A DNA stretch of 32,634 nucleotides from JASJBU01 sp965372385 (GTDB taxonomy: Bacteria; Pseudomonadota; Gammaproteobacteria; Chromatiales; Chromatiaceae): NCBI GenBank assembly GCA_965372385.1, contig CBDVCD010000011.1:1-32634 (forward strand), read 5' to 3'. The position numbers and the translations under genes were made by a program. Positions 1 through 9,014 of the stretch are shown here, piece by piece; the stretch's first letter is position 1; each line of letters begins with the position of its first letter. The notes under the pieces are model-generated. The model worked only from the letters and a program-made list of their open reading frames with translations. It was not told the DNA's origin and ran no database searches.

Positions 1-100
1 GTGAGGGAGACAAATTTCCCTGCCTTGATTATTTCACTGGGCATGGCTAACTTGAACGGGGGACCTTGGAAATCCTAGGCCCCTGTATGGAAGAATAAAT
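1..100. other. Non-coding stretch downstream of atpC with a weak hairpin
   Basis: No convincing gene is seen at the left edge. An imperfect hairpin lies at 59-83: GGGG pairs with CCCC, followed by CCT/AGG and GG/CC pairs around an AAAT loop, with one bulge and one mismatch. Read on the minus strand it would sit about 20 bases after the atpC stop, but no T-run follows, so it is only a weak candidate for the operon terminator. Confidence 0.35.
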
Positions 101-529
101 TTAGGAGCGCATGCCTCTACGGACATTTTGAATAGCACGCAATTGGGCAACGGCTTCAACCAGTTCTGCCTGAGCCCTTGCATACTCAAAATCTGCTGTT
201 TTGTTGGAAATAGCCTCTTCAGCTCGACGTTTGGCATCTACTGCGGCCGCTTCATCGAGATCGGCGGCCCGCAGTGCGGTATCCGCTAATATGGTAATCA
301 CATGGGGCTGTACCTCAAGGATTCCGCCGGAAACAAAGAAGTGCTGCATCTCTTTGCCGCTGCCAATCTCGACTCGGACCTCTCCGGGCTTCAAGCGGGT
401 TACCATGGGTGTATGACGGGGAGCTATACCCACCTCACCCATGGCAGCTGGAGCATAGACCATCTCCGCGCTGCCGCTAAAGATTTCACCCTCTGCGCTT
501 ACAATATCAACATGAATTGTCATTGCCAT
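101..529 (-). CDS. atpC: F1Fo ATP synthase epsilon subunit
   Basis: Epsilon subunit of the F1 central stalk, which couples rotation of the c-ring to catalysis and restrains ATP hydrolysis. The 142-residue product has the usual length. Its N-terminal beta-barrel opens with MAMTIHVDIVSAEGEIFSG, contains the conserved GEVGI-PRHTPM segment near residues 31-43, and ends in the helical hairpin that is rich in Ala and Arg. The ATG start at 529 is preceded by a GGAG ribosome-binding site. It is the last gene of the atp operon, 22 bases after atpD. Family assignment is secure. Confidence 0.97.
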   Translation of the reverse strand: MAMTIHVDIVSAEGEIFSGSAEMVYAPAAMGEVGIAPRHTPMVTRLKPGEVRVEIGSGKEMQHFFVSGGILEVQPHVITILADTALRAADLDEAAAVDAKRRAEEAISNKTADFEYARAQAELVEAVAQLRAIQNVRRGMRS

Positions 530-551
530 GGTTTATTCTCCCGTCTGAAAC

Positions 552-1928
552 TCAGACGTCTCCACCACGTTCCCCGGCCTCTTCGATATGCCCTACCATG
601 TAGAATGCCTGCTCGGGCAGATGGTCATATTCACCATTTATAATGGCCTTGAAACCTGAAATGGTGTCTTTCAGACTGACATACTTTCCTGGTGACCCGG
701 TGAAAACCTCCGCCACAAAGAAGGGTTGAGAGAGAAAGCGCTGCAACTTTCGGGCACGCTGCACAGTCAATTTGTCCTCTTCAGACAACTCATCCATACC
801 CAGAATCGCAATGATGTCTTTCAGCTCTTTATAACGCTGCAAGGTACCCTGCACTGCACGTGCCGTGTCATAGTGTTCCTGGCCGATAATGTTTGGATCG
901 AGAATTCGCGAAGTGGAATCGAGGGGATCCACCGCCGGGTAGATGCCCAGTTCCGCAACCTGTCTTGAGAGCACCAGGGTTGCATCCAGATGGGCGAAGG
1001 TTGTGGCGGGGGAGGGATCGGTCAAATCATCCGCCGGCACATAAACCGCCTGAAACGAAGAGATAGAACCGGTCTTAGTGGAGGTGATGCGCTCCTGCAG
1101 GACGCCCATCTCTTCAGCCAGCGTCGGCTGGTAACCCACTGCTGAAGGCATGCGGCCGAGCAGCGCGGAGACCTCGGTTCCCGCCAGGGTGTAACGGTAG
1201 ATGTTGTCGACGAACAACAACACGTCACGGCCCTCGTCGCGGAAGTTCTCAGCGATGGTCAAGCCGGTCAGGGCCACACGCAGGCGGTTGCCCGGGGGCT
1301 CATTCATCTGGCCATAGACCAGGGCCACCTTGTCGAGTACGCCACCCTCCTGCATCTCGTAGTAGAAGTCGTTACCCTCGCGGGTACGCTCACCGACGCC
1401 GGCAAATACTGAGAAGCCGGAGTGCTCTACCGCGATGTTACGTATCAACTCCATCAAGGTAACGGTTTTACCTACCCCAGCACCCCCAAACAGGCCGACC
1501 TTACCCCCTTTGACGATGGGCATGATCAGATCGATAACCTTGATGCCGGTCTCGAGGATCTCAGTGGTCGCAGCCTGCTCTTCAAGTTTGGGCGGCGAAC
1601 GATGAATCGGCATGCGGGTATCACATTTGACTTCACCTGCCTCATCCACCGGATTACCCAACACATCCATGATGCGTCCCAGGGTTCCCTGCCCAACAGG
1701 CACAGTGATCGGAGTACCTGTGTTCACTACTTCAACGCCGCGTTTCAAGCCATCTGTCGAACCCATAGCGATGGTTCGAACTACGCCATCGCCCAACTGC
1801 TGCTGAACTTCCAGGGTGAGGTTGGCATCTTTGATATTGAGAGCGTCAAAGACCTTCGGCAAATGGCCGGTTGGGAACTGCACATCCACCACGGCGCCGA
1901 TGATTTCTATCACTTTGCCCGAACTCAT
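552..1928 (-). CDS. atpD: F1Fo ATP synthase beta subunit (catalytic)
   Basis: Catalytic beta subunit of F1; three copies alternate with alpha and make ATP from ADP and phosphate. The product is 458 residues from the chosen start. The P-loop GGAGVGKT is at about 148-155, followed by the GERTREGND segment and the ALTGLTIAENFRD region. The frame is open to a GTG at 1961, but I chose the ATG at 1928 because AGAGGAA lies just upstream of it and MSSGKVIEIIGAVVDVQFP matches the normal N-terminus of the family. It lies between atpG and atpC in the standard order. Confidence 0.97.
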   Translation of the reverse strand: MSSGKVIEIIGAVVDVQFPTGHLPKVFDALNIKDANLTLEVQQQLGDGVVRTIAMGSTDGLKRGVEVVNTGTPITVPVGQGTLGRIMDVLGNPVDEAGEVKCDTRMPIHRSPPKLEEQAATTEILETGIKVIDLIMPIVKGGKVGLFGGAGVGKTVTLMELIRNIAVEHSGFSVFAGVGERTREGNDFYYEMQEGGVLDKVALVYGQMNEPPGNRLRVALTGLTIAENFRDEGRDVLLFVDNIYRYTLAGTEVSALLGRMPSAVGYQPTLAEEMGVLQERITSTKTGSISSFQAVYVPADDLTDPSPATTFAHLDATLVLSRQVAELGIYPAVDPLDSTSRILDPNIIGQEHYDTARAVQGTLQRYKELKDIIAILGMDELSEEDKLTVQRARKLQRFLSQPFFVAEVFTGSPGKYVSLKDTISGFKAIINGEYDHLPEQAFYMVGHIEEAGERGGDV

Positions 1929-1994
1929 TTCTGGTTCCTCTCGCCGCACCAAGCGACTCACTAAATGTTAAAAACTAGATTCTGACCTGGACGG

Positions 1995-2858
1995 CTAAAC
2001 CGCCGCTGCCCCACTGACGATCTCTGAGATCTCCTGGGTAATCGCAGCCTGACGCGCCTTGTTGTAGATAAGCTGTAGCTCGCTGATCAGATCACCCGCA
2101 TTGTCCGTCGCCGCTTTCATGGCGACCATTCGGGCTGACTGTTCACATGCACCATTTTCCACCACGGCCTGATAGACCAGAGACTCGACATAGCGGCTCA
2201 ACAAGTTATAGAGCACATCCTTTGAATCGGGTTCATAGATATAATCCCAATGATGCCGAAGCTCGGTGTCGAGTTCCGATGTGATGGGGATCAGCTTCTC
2301 AATGGTTGGGTTCTGAGTCATGGTATTCTCGAACACATTGTAAGCGATGTAGATGCTGTCTATTTCACCCGCTTCGTAGGCATCCAGCATGACCTTCACT
2401 GTACCGATAAGGTCTTCGATATGTGGAGTATCACCCATCTGACTTGCCTGACTCATCAGGTTCCCACCAAACCGCCCAAAGAAACCCAAAGCCTTGTTCC
2501 CGATCGTGCAGAAGCTGACATCCACACCCTCATCCTTCTTTTCTTTCAGTTCCTTGAACAGTTTACGGAACAGGTTGTTGTTCAATCCACCACACAGGCC
2601 TCGATCCGAGGAGATGACGATATAACCAATCCGTTTGATCTCCTCCCGCTCCACCATGAAACTGTGGCGATACTCGGGGTGGGCATGATAGAGATGGCCA
2701 ATGACGTTACGCATCTTTTCCGCGTAAGGCCGGGTCTCAACCATACGACTCTGGGCCTTACGCATCTTGGAGGCTGCCACCATCTCCATCGCGCTGGTAA
2801 TCTTACGCGTGTTTTTGATACTGGCGATCTGGGTGCGTATCTCTTTTGCGCCTGCCAT
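1995..2858 (-). CDS. atpG: F1Fo ATP synthase gamma subunit
   Basis: Gamma subunit, the rotating coiled-coil shaft inside the alpha3beta3 hexamer. The 287-residue product begins with the characteristic MAGAKEIRTQIASIKNTRKIT helix and ends with the conserved C-terminal helix containing ARMVAMKAATDNAGDLI and YNKARQAAITQEI. The middle holds the SSDRGLCGGLN motif at about 84-94. Length and both terminal helices match the E. coli protein (287 residues). It lies between atpA and atpD. Confidence 0.97.
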   Translation of the reverse strand: MAGAKEIRTQIASIKNTRKITSAMEMVAASKMRKAQSRMVETRPYAEKMRNVIGHLYHAHPEYRHSFMVEREEIKRIGYIVISSDRGLCGGLNNNLFRKLFKELKEKKDEGVDVSFCTIGNKALGFFGRFGGNLMSQASQMGDTPHIEDLIGTVKVMLDAYEAGEIDSIYIAYNVFENTMTQNPTIEKLIPITSELDTELRHHWDYIYEPDSKDVLYNLLSRYVESLVYQAVVENGACEQSARMVAMKAATDNAGDLISELQLIYNKARQAAITQEISEIVSGAAAV

Positions 2859-2900
2859 AACTTTCTAAACCCTATCTTTGGATGTCAGAGAACTTCCGAA

Positions 2901-4442
2901 TTACCAGGTGTGGTTGGCCTTGAAGTCCTTCAGGGCATCATGCAGGGACTGCTCAATGTCTGGATTGTAATCCGCCGTCTCATTGATCTGATCCATCAAT
3001 GATTTTTGACTGCTGTTCATATAACCATGCAGAGCAGATTCGAAATCAACAATCTTCTTCACATCCACATCATCCAGATAACCTTCATTCGCCGCAAACA
3101 GAGAGACCGCCATTTCGGCAATGCTCATTGGCGAATACTGAGCCTGTTTCATGAGCTCGGTAACGCGCTCACCACGCTCAAGCTGTGCCCTGGTCGTCTC
3201 GTCAAGATCGGAAGCGAACTGGGAGAATGCGGCCAGCTCACGATATTGAGCGAGTGTCAGACGCACACCACCACCGAGTTTCTTGATGATCTTGGTCTGC
3301 GCGGCGCCACCCACACGGGATACCGAAAGTCCGGCATTGATGGCGGGGCGTATACCCGAGTTGAACAGATCCGCCTCAAGGAAGATCTGACCATCGGTAA
3401 TGGATATTACGTTTGTTGGTACGAAGGCTGACACGTCACCGGCCTGGGTCTCGATGATCGGCAGTGCAGTCAATGAACCGGTCTTACCTTTGACCTTGCC
3501 ACCCGTGGCCTTTTCAACATAGGCCTCGTTTACCCGGGAAGCACGCTCCAGCAGACGTGAGTGCAGGTAGAAGACATCACCCGGGTAGGCCTCACGGCCC
3601 GGTGGACGACGTAACAGCAAGGATACCTGGCGGTAGGCCCATGCCTGCTTGGTCAAATCATCAAACACGATGAAGGCGTCTTCACCTTTATCCCTGAAAT
3701 ACTCGCCCATGCTGCTGCCGGCGTAGGGGGCCAGGAACTGCATGGCAGCGGAATCGGCCGCGGGAGCCGCGACGATGATGGTGTGCTCCATCGCATCATG
3801 CTCTTCGAGCTTACGCACCACCTGGGCAATGGTCGAGTTCTTTTGGCCGATTGCAACATAGATGCACTTGATGCCCGTGCCCTTCTGGTTGATGATCGCA
3901 TCAATCGCCACCGCCGATTTACCGGTCTGGCGATCGCCAATGATCAATTCACGCTGGCCACGACCAATCGGCACCATGGCGTCGATGGACTTGATACCCG
4001 TCTGCACCGGCTGACTGACCGATTTTCGCTCGATAACACCCGGGGCGACCTTTTCGATGGTGGCGGTGCCACTTGCTTTAATCGCACCCTTGCCATCCAC
4101 TGGATTGCCCAGGGCGTCGACCACTCTTCCCAGCAGTCCTACGCCTACAGGAACCTCCAACACACGGCCGGTGCACTTCACCGAATCACCTTCGGTGAGA
4201 TGTTTGAATTCTCCCAGCAACACCGCACCTACAGAGTCGCGCTCCAGGTTCAGCGCCAGACCATAGGTGTTACCAGGAAATTCCAGCATCTCGTAAGACA
4301 TAGCATCTTCGAGACCATGAATACGGGCAATGCCGTCGGTAAGGCTGATGATCGTGCCTTCGTTGCGGGCCTCGGTCTTGAGATCGAATTTCTCGATCTT
4401 ACTTTTGATCAGTTCGCTGATCTCGGATGGATTGAGTTGCAT
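2901..4442 (-). CDS. atpA: F1Fo ATP synthase alpha subunit
   Basis: Alpha subunit of F1, which binds nucleotide at non-catalytic sites and shapes the catalytic interfaces. The product is 513 residues, exactly the E. coli length. It starts MQLNPSEISELIKSKIEKF, has the Walker A motif GDRQTGKS at 169-176, and carries the ATP synthase alpha/beta signature region around PAINAGLSVSRVGG. The start is 13 bases after the atpH stop, consistent with translational coupling in the operon. Confidence 0.97.
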   Translation of the reverse strand: MQLNPSEISELIKSKIEKFDLKTEARNEGTIISLTDGIARIHGLEDAMSYEMLEFPGNTYGLALNLERDSVGAVLLGEFKHLTEGDSVKCTGRVLEVPVGVGLLGRVVDALGNPVDGKGAIKASGTATIEKVAPGVIERKSVSQPVQTGIKSIDAMVPIGRGQRELIIGDRQTGKSAVAIDAIINQKGTGIKCIYVAIGQKNSTIAQVVRKLEEHDAMEHTIIVAAPAADSAAMQFLAPYAGSSMGEYFRDKGEDAFIVFDDLTKQAWAYRQVSLLLRRPPGREAYPGDVFYLHSRLLERASRVNEAYVEKATGGKVKGKTGSLTALPIIETQAGDVSAFVPTNVISITDGQIFLEADLFNSGIRPAINAGLSVSRVGGAAQTKIIKKLGGGVRLTLAQYRELAAFSQFASDLDETTRAQLERGERVTELMKQAQYSPMSIAEMAVSLFAANEGYLDDVDVKKIVDFESALHGYMNSSQKSLMDQINETADYNPDIEQSLHDALKDFKANHTW

Positions 4443-4455
4443 GTTGGCTTCTCGC

Positions 4456-4995
4456 TTAGATTCCCAATTCGTTCGCCAGTTGCTGCAGTTGACCTCGGAC
4501 GGATCCGTCGATCACCGTATCGCCTGCGCGGATGATGATGCCACCGATAAGATCGGGATCCTTTTCACTGGAGATAGTAATGTCACGTCCCAGCTTCTCT
4601 TTCAAGGCATCGGCAATTTGTTTTTCCTGTGCCGGCTTGAGTGCATAAGCGCTAATGACCTGAACATTCAGTTTGCGGTCTTTTTCCGCTTTCAGCGCCT
4701 TGAACAGCTCGGTCATCTCAGGAAGGAGTGACAAACGGCCGTTTTGCACCAGCAGCTTGACCAGATTTGCCCCTTCGTCAGTGAGATGATCACCACCAAT
4801 CTCCAGCATCAGGCCGGTTAAATCTTCACGGTCGAATAGCGGATTGGCGACGATGTCGCTCATGGTTGGATCGACCACTACAGCGGCCAGCAATTCCAGC
4901 ATCTCGGACCAGAGGTCTAATTTACCGGTCTCTTCAGCCCGGGTAAAAATCGCCTCCGCATAGGGGCGGGCGATTGTTGTTGCGTCTCCTGCCAT
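4456..4995 (-). CDS. atpH: F1Fo ATP synthase delta subunit
   Basis: Delta subunit, part of the peripheral stator that links F1 to the b-subunit dimer. The 179-residue product has the N-terminal helical domain beginning with ARPYAEAIF and the conserved C-terminal segment PDLIGGIIIRAGDTVIDGSVRGQL in which a beta-sheet domain packs on b. The length is normal (E. coli 177). It starts 5 bases after the atpF stop. The assignment also rests on position between the b and alpha genes. Confidence 0.95.
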   Translation of the reverse strand: MAGDATTIARPYAEAIFTRAEETGKLDLWSEMLELLAAVVVDPTMSDIVANPLFDREDLTGLMLEIGGDHLTDEGANLVKLLVQNGRLSLLPEMTELFKALKAEKDRKLNVQVISAYALKPAQEKQIADALKEKLGRDITISSEKDPDLIGGIIIRAGDTVIDGSVRGQLQQLANELGI

Positions 4996-5000
4996 ATGCT

Positions 5001-5471
5001 TTAAATCTCTTGCGCCAATGCTTCGACGATATCCTTATGCGCCTCGGCGTTAATCTCTTTCCTAAGGATCTTTTCGGCACCTGCAATTGCCAGCTCGCCA
5101 ACCTTCTCCCGAAGATGCTCACGGGCGCGATTCATCTCCTGTACTATCTCCGCCTGAGCGGCAGTCAGGAGCCGCTCTCCTTCATCCCGTGCATTGTTCT
5201 TTGCTTCATCCACGATCTCGGCCGCACGTTTCTGCGCCTGAGAGACAATCTCAGCCGCTTGCGCCTTCGTCTCGTGTAACACACCCTTGGCCCGCTCCTT
5301 GGCGAGCACCTGTTCATGCTGGCCACGCTCGGCAGCCGCCAGACCGGCTGCGATCTCCTTCTTGCGGGTCTCCAGTGCATCCATGATCGGAGTCCAGACA
5401 AATTTCGTCGTGAACCACACGAACACCATAAAGGAGAGCAGCTGAGCAATCAAAGTCGCATTGATGTTCAT
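5001..5471 (-). CDS. atpF: F1Fo ATP synthase b subunit
   Basis: Subunit b, a membrane-anchored dimeric stator. The 156-residue product equals the E. coli length. One N-terminal membrane helix (about residues 4-26, LIAQLLSFMVFVWFTTKFVW) is followed by a long charged, Ala/Glu/Arg-rich coiled coil that continues to the C-terminus. It sits between the c-ring gene and delta, as expected. The sequence is low in special motifs, so the call rests on topology, length and context, which together are strong. Confidence 0.95.
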   Translation of the reverse strand: MNINATLIAQLLSFMVFVWFTTKFVWTPIMDALETRKKEIAAGLAAAERGQHEQVLAKERAKGVLHETKAQAAEIVSQAQKRAAEIVDEAKNNARDEGERLLTAAQAEIVQEMNRAREHLREKVGELAIAGAEKILRKEINAEAHKDIVEALAQEI

Positions 5472-5526
5472 TCTGGAATTACCTCCCGTTGCACGAGATG
5501 ATAGTCGGTTCGCTCATCTGTCACGC

Positions 5527-5760
5527 CTAGCCGGCGACAGCGAACAGAATATACATGGCCAAACCGACCGCGATCATGGGCACTGCGTCAACCAGACCCA
5601 TGACGATGAAGAACTGGGTGCGCAGCATGGGGATGAGTTCAGGCTGGCGCGCGGCGCCTTCCAGAAAGCGGCCACCCAATACGCCGATACCGACCGCGGC
5701 GCCCAGAGCGCCCAGACCCATCATGATTGCGCCGGCAATGTACAGCAGTGCTTGTTCCAT
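5527..5760 (-). CDS. atpE: F1Fo ATP synthase c subunit (proteolipid)
   Basis: Subunit c, which forms the membrane rotor ring. The 77-residue hairpin has two membrane helices (about 5-30 and 50-75) joined by the polar loop RQPELIP (38-44). The ion-carrying carboxylate is Asp58 in GLVDAVP, equivalent to E. coli Asp61. The sodium-type Gln/Glu ligand pattern of the first helix is not apparent, so proton coupling is expected; that is inference from family knowledge. It lies between atpB and atpF. Confidence 0.97.
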   Translation of the reverse strand: MEQALLYIAGAIMMGLGALGAAVGIGVLGGRFLEGAARQPELIPMLRTQFFIVMGLVDAVPMIAVGLAMYILFAVAG

Positions 5761-5804
5761 TAGTGGTCTCCCGTTTAATGAACTATGGAAAGTTTAAAAT
5801 TGAA

Positions 5805-6662
5805 TCAGTGTTCTTGATGCGCCATATCCAGGTAGACGATGGTCAGGGTCATGAAGATGAATGCCTGCAACGTAATGATCAGGATATGGAATATCGCCCA
5901 ACCCAGCTGTAACACACCACCAAACAGCCCCAACACAAGTCCGCCGTTATACATGATGGCGATGAGGATAAAAATCATCTCACCGGCGTACATGTTACCG
6001 AAAAGACGTAGGGAAAGAGAGATGGGTTTGGCAACCAGGCTGACGAACTCGAGCAAGAAGTTGATCGGGATAAAGATGGCGATGATCAGCGGATTCTTCG
6101 CGGCGAAGGGCTGCAGGGTCAACTCACCCACGAATCCGCCCACACCCTTGATCTTGATGCTGTAGTAGAGGACCAGAATGAAAACACCGATGGCCATGCC
6201 AAAGGTACCATTCGGATCGGTAGAGGGCACCATCTTCATGAAGTGTATACCCAACAGTTTCGATAACTCTGGGATCACATCAATAGGAACCAGATCCATC
6301 AGATTCTGCAGAAAGACCCAGACAAAGACCGTCAGGGCCAAGGGTGCCACGAGCGAATTCTTGGCTGAGAAAGAACCACGAACACTGGAATCGATGAATT
6401 CCACGACCCATTCCACAAAGTTCTGCAGACCGGCCGGAACACCCGTTGTTGCCTGCTTTCCTGCCTTCCTGAAGAGAAAGAGGAAAGCCACGCCCAGCGC
6501 GATCGACCAGAACATGGTATCCACGTTAAGGGCCCAGAAGCCCATGGCCTTGGCTTCTAGTGCATCGTGGGCAAAGCGCCAGGTGCCGTCAAATTCACCA
6601 AAGGTAAGGTTGGTCAGGTGGTGCTTGATATACTCGTTAGAGGTCAGGGTATCGGCAGCCAT
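5805..6662 (-). CDS. atpB: F1Fo ATP synthase a subunit
   Basis: Subunit a, which provides the proton half-channels next to the c-ring. The 285-residue product has about five or six hydrophobic segments. The essential arginine is Arg219 in SLSLRLFGNMYAGE, and the C-terminal helix carries the usual LGWAIFHILIITLQAFIFM run. It follows atpI by 6 bases. Length and motif match the gammaproteobacterial family. Confidence 0.96.
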   Translation of the reverse strand: MAADTLTSNEYIKHHLTNLTFGEFDGTWRFAHDALEAKAMGFWALNVDTMFWSIALGVAFLFLFRKAGKQATTGVPAGLQNFVEWVVEFIDSSVRGSFSAKNSLVAPLALTVFVWVFLQNLMDLVPIDVIPELSKLLGIHFMKMVPSTDPNGTFGMAIGVFILVLYYSIKIKGVGGFVGELTLQPFAAKNPLIIAIFIPINFLLEFVSLVAKPISLSLRLFGNMYAGEMIFILIAIMYNGGLVLGLFGGVLQLGWAIFHILIITLQAFIFMTLTIVYLDMAHQEH

Positions 6663-6668
6663 TTCTTG

Positions 6669-7070
6669 TTAGTACCTTGTCTTCAGTCGATCTTCAGAAA
6701 ACATCACGATTACTGGAACCACCACCTGTATGAGCAGGTAAGTTCCTAGCAGTACGCCGACACTCACGTCAGGCAGGGTGTCAAATGCCAACGCAAATAA
6801 TACACCTGTCAGTAGAAGCCTGTGCATCTCTGCTCCCTTCATCCGGACAAGCACCTCGGCTGGGTTTTGCGCCCGGTAAGTGACAAAGATTTTCCGTGCC
6901 GCCAAGCCGTTGACCGACGCCGTAATCAGCCCGCCAATCAGACCGGACAAGGCAAACTGTCGATCATAAAACAGCAGCCCAAGCGCAATGACAAAAGTGG
7001 CCACGAACTGGCCCAATATGACATGGCGGATCTGGCTGTTTCCGGCAATCTGCATCAGGTTTACCGGCAC
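6669..7070 (-). CDS. atpI: ATP synthase subunit I
   Basis: Small membrane protein at the head of the atp operon; family members are thought to help c-ring assembly or Mg2+ supply and are not part of the final complex. The 133-residue product has four hydrophobic stretches (about 17-35, 38-57, 84-103 and 106-124). The GTG start at 7070 lies about 25 bases after the predicted transcription start; an internal ATG at 7055 (residue 6) is an alternative. The sequence itself is poorly conserved, so the call leans on topology and position. Confidence 0.85.
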   Translation of the reverse strand: MPVNLMQIAGNSQIRHVILGQFVATFVIALGLLFYDRQFALSGLIGGLITASVNGLAARKIFVTYRAQNPAEVLVRMKGAEMHRLLLTGVLFALAFDTLPDVSVGVLLGTYLLIQVVVPVIVMFSEDRLKTRY

Positions 7071-7101
7071 CCCAATAGGCTCTTACCCGCAAGGTGATAG
7101 G

Positions 7102-7130
7102 AGTATAAGGGCTAAGGTATTTAAGGTCAA
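7102..7130 (-). promoter_or_regulatory. Sigma70-like promoter of the atp operon
   Basis: On the minus strand TTGACC (7130-7125) is followed after exactly 17 bases by TATACT (7107-7102), a near-consensus sigma70 promoter. The predicted start, near 7095, leaves a leader of about 25 bases before the GTG of atpI. This is the only strong promoter seen between parB and atpI, so it probably drives all nine atp genes. Confidence 0.75.
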
Positions 7131-7148
7131 AGGATGGGGAAATAAAAT

Positions 7149-7206
7149 TTTATAGTAACGATTCAGCAGCCCCTGTAATAAGAAGCTGCTGAATCGTTAC
7201 TTTATA
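7149..7206. repeat. Perfect 17-bp palindrome flanked by TTTATA direct repeats
   Basis: Arms at 7154-7170 (AGTAACGATTCAGCAGC) and 7185-7201 are perfect inverted repeats around a 14-base spacer. The 16-bp inner part is bordered on both sides by TTTATA (7149-7154 and 7201-7206). Read on the minus strand it forms a strong hairpin starting about 20 bases after the parB stop, followed by ATAAAATTTTATTT, so it may terminate parA-parB transcription. The direct repeats also fit a small inserted palindromic element. Which role applies cannot be decided from one copy. Confidence 0.7.
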
Positions 7207-7220
7207 TCTCAATGTCATGA

Positions 7221-8105
7221 TCACTTTATGTGATCCAGGATTCCTTCCAGTTCATCCAAGCTGTTATAGCTGATGACCAGCTTACCTTTACCCTTGGTGG
7301 TCTGCTGCAGATTGACCTTGGCCCCAAGCCGATCAGTCAAATCATTTAGCAGGCGGCGGATATCCGGGTCCTCATCGATGCTGGCTTTAGGCTTGGGTGG
7401 ATTCTCCTCCTGGCCCTGCAACCGCCGCACCAGTCGCTCGGTCTCCCGCACGGAGAGCCCCTGAGAGACAACCTTGGCGGCGGCCTCGCTCTGTTTCTCA
7501 CCCTTCAGGCCGAGCAGCGACCGGGCATGCCCCATCTCCAGCCGACCGGTCTCTACCAGGCGTTTCACGTCCTCGTTGAGCTCCAGTAAGCGCAACAGAT
7601 TGGTCACCGTGGTGCGGGATTTACCCACCGCCTTGGCGACGGCCTGATGGGTCAGCTCGAATTCGAGCAGCAGCCGGCTGAGGGCGTTGGCCTCTTCCAG
7701 GGGGTTGAGGTTTTCCCGTTGGATATTCTCGATCAGTCCCATGGCCATGGCGGCCTCTTCGGTCACATCCTTGATGACTACCGGAATCTCATCCAGGCCC
7801 GCCTGCTGACAGGCTCGCCAACGGCGTTCACCGGCGATCAGTTCATAGCGGTCATTTTCCACCGGCCTCACCACGATAGGCTGGATTACACCCTGGGCGG
7901 CGATGGAGTCGGCCAGCTCCCGCAGACTGTCGGGGTCAAACTCTCTGCGCGCCTGATAGCGCCCTCGCTGGATCAGGTCCACGGGTAGCCGGTTCAGATT
8001 GGTGTGGTCTCTGGTTATTGCTTCTGCCGCTGCTTTGACCTCAGTATTGATGCCACCAAGCAGGGCATCCAGCCCCCTGCCCAGGCCACGTTTTTTCGCC
8101 GCCAT
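7221..8105 (-). CDS. parB: Chromosome partitioning protein ParB
   Basis: ParB binds parS near the origin and spreads as a CTP-dependent clamp to form the segregation complex. The 294-residue product opens with the ParA-stimulating peptide KKRGLGRGLDALLG (about 4-17). The CTP-binding ParB/Srx domain follows, with GERRWRA at 92-98 and ENIQRENLNPLE at 126-137. The DNA-binding helix-turn-helix is at about 152-172. The C-terminal 60 residues would be the dimerisation domain. parA lies 15 bases upstream. Its likely targets, two parS sites, lie inside recF in this same window. Confidence 0.97.
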   Translation of the reverse strand: MAAKKRGLGRGLDALLGGINTEVKAAAEAITRDHTNLNRLPVDLIQRGRYQARREFDPDSLRELADSIAAQGVIQPIVVRPVENDRYELIAGERRWRACQQAGLDEIPVVIKDVTEEAAMAMGLIENIQRENLNPLEEANALSRLLLEFELTHQAVAKAVGKSRTTVTNLLRLLELNEDVKRLVETGRLEMGHARSLLGLKGEKQSEAAAKVVSQGLSVRETERLVRRLQGQEENPPKPKASIDEDPDIRRLLNDLTDRLGAKVNLQQTTKGKGKLVISYNSLDELEGILDHIK

Positions 8106-8120
8106 CTTTTTGCTCTACCG

Positions 8121-8912
8121 TTATGCCTGTTTCAGTTCAGAATTTCGAATGCGGTGCCTGCGCATCAGCTCACTGGCCAGCGCCAGATAGGAAGTTGCTC
8201 CGCGGGAGAATTTATCATACAGCAAAATAGGTTTGCCATGACTTGGGGCCTCTGCCACCCTGACGTTACGTGGGATGATGGTGTTGAACACCGCATCATT
8301 GAAATGAGAGATCAACTGGCTGGAAACATCGATCGACAGATTGTTGCGGGGATCGTGCATGGTGCGCAGAAAGCCCTCGATGATCAGACCAGGGTTGAGA
8401 TGGGCCTGCACCTGACTCACGGTATTCATCAAGGCGGTTAGACCCTCCAGGGCATAATATTCGGTCTGGATCGGAATCAACACACCGTCCGCTGCGACCA
8501 GGGCGTTCAGGGTCAGCATGTTGAGGGAGGGCGGGCAGTCCACCATGATGTAGTCATACTCTGACTTGACCGTTGCCAAGGCCTGACGCAGACGCTTCTC
8601 CCGCCTATCGGCGTTCATCAGCCCCACCTCCGCGGCGGTCAGGTCCGCATTGGCGGGCAGCACATCAAAACCGGCTTCCGGCGCCTTGATCACGGCTTCC
8701 ATCAGTTGACAGTCACCCAGCAATACATCGCAGCTCGAATGCTGAAGATTGTATTTGTCCACTCCAGCACCCATGCTGGCGTTTCCCTGGGGGTCGAGAT
8801 CAACCATCAAGATCTTTTTTTTCATGGCAGCCAGGGATGCAGCCAGATTCACCGTTGTGGTGGTCTTGCCCACACCACCCTTTTGGTTAGCGATTGATAT
8901 GATACGACCCAT
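8121..8912 (-). CDS. parA: Chromosome partitioning ATPase ParA (Soj)
   Basis: ParA is a Walker-type ATPase that binds the nucleoid and moves ParB-parS complexes apart. From the chosen start the product is 263 residues, with the deviant Walker A motif KGGVGKTT at 11-18 and the DLDPQGNAS segment at about 39-47. The frame stays open upstream to 9122, but residues before MGRIISIANQ do not resemble ParA and come from a repeat element, so I place the start at the ATG at 8912. The ribosome-binding site there is weak. It is co-directional with parB. Confidence 0.95.
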   Translation of the reverse strand: MGRIISIANQKGGVGKTTTTVNLAASLAAMKKKILMVDLDPQGNASMGAGVDKYNLQHSSCDVLLGDCQLMEAVIKAPEAGFDVLPANADLTAAEVGLMNADRREKRLRQALATVKSEYDYIMVDCPPSLNMLTLNALVAADGVLIPIQTEYYALEGLTALMNTVSQVQAHLNPGLIIEGFLRTMHDPRNNLSIDVSSQLISHFNDAVFNTIIPRNVRVAEAPSHGKPILLYDKFSRGATSYLALASELMRRHRIRNSELKQA

Positions 8913-9014
8913 GATGGTTTTCACTGAATGAGTTAAACGGCTCTCAATAATAGCTGCAGCCACCGCAGAGTGGTACCGCCTCGCGCCAGAAGATATGACA
9001 AAAGTATCAATATA

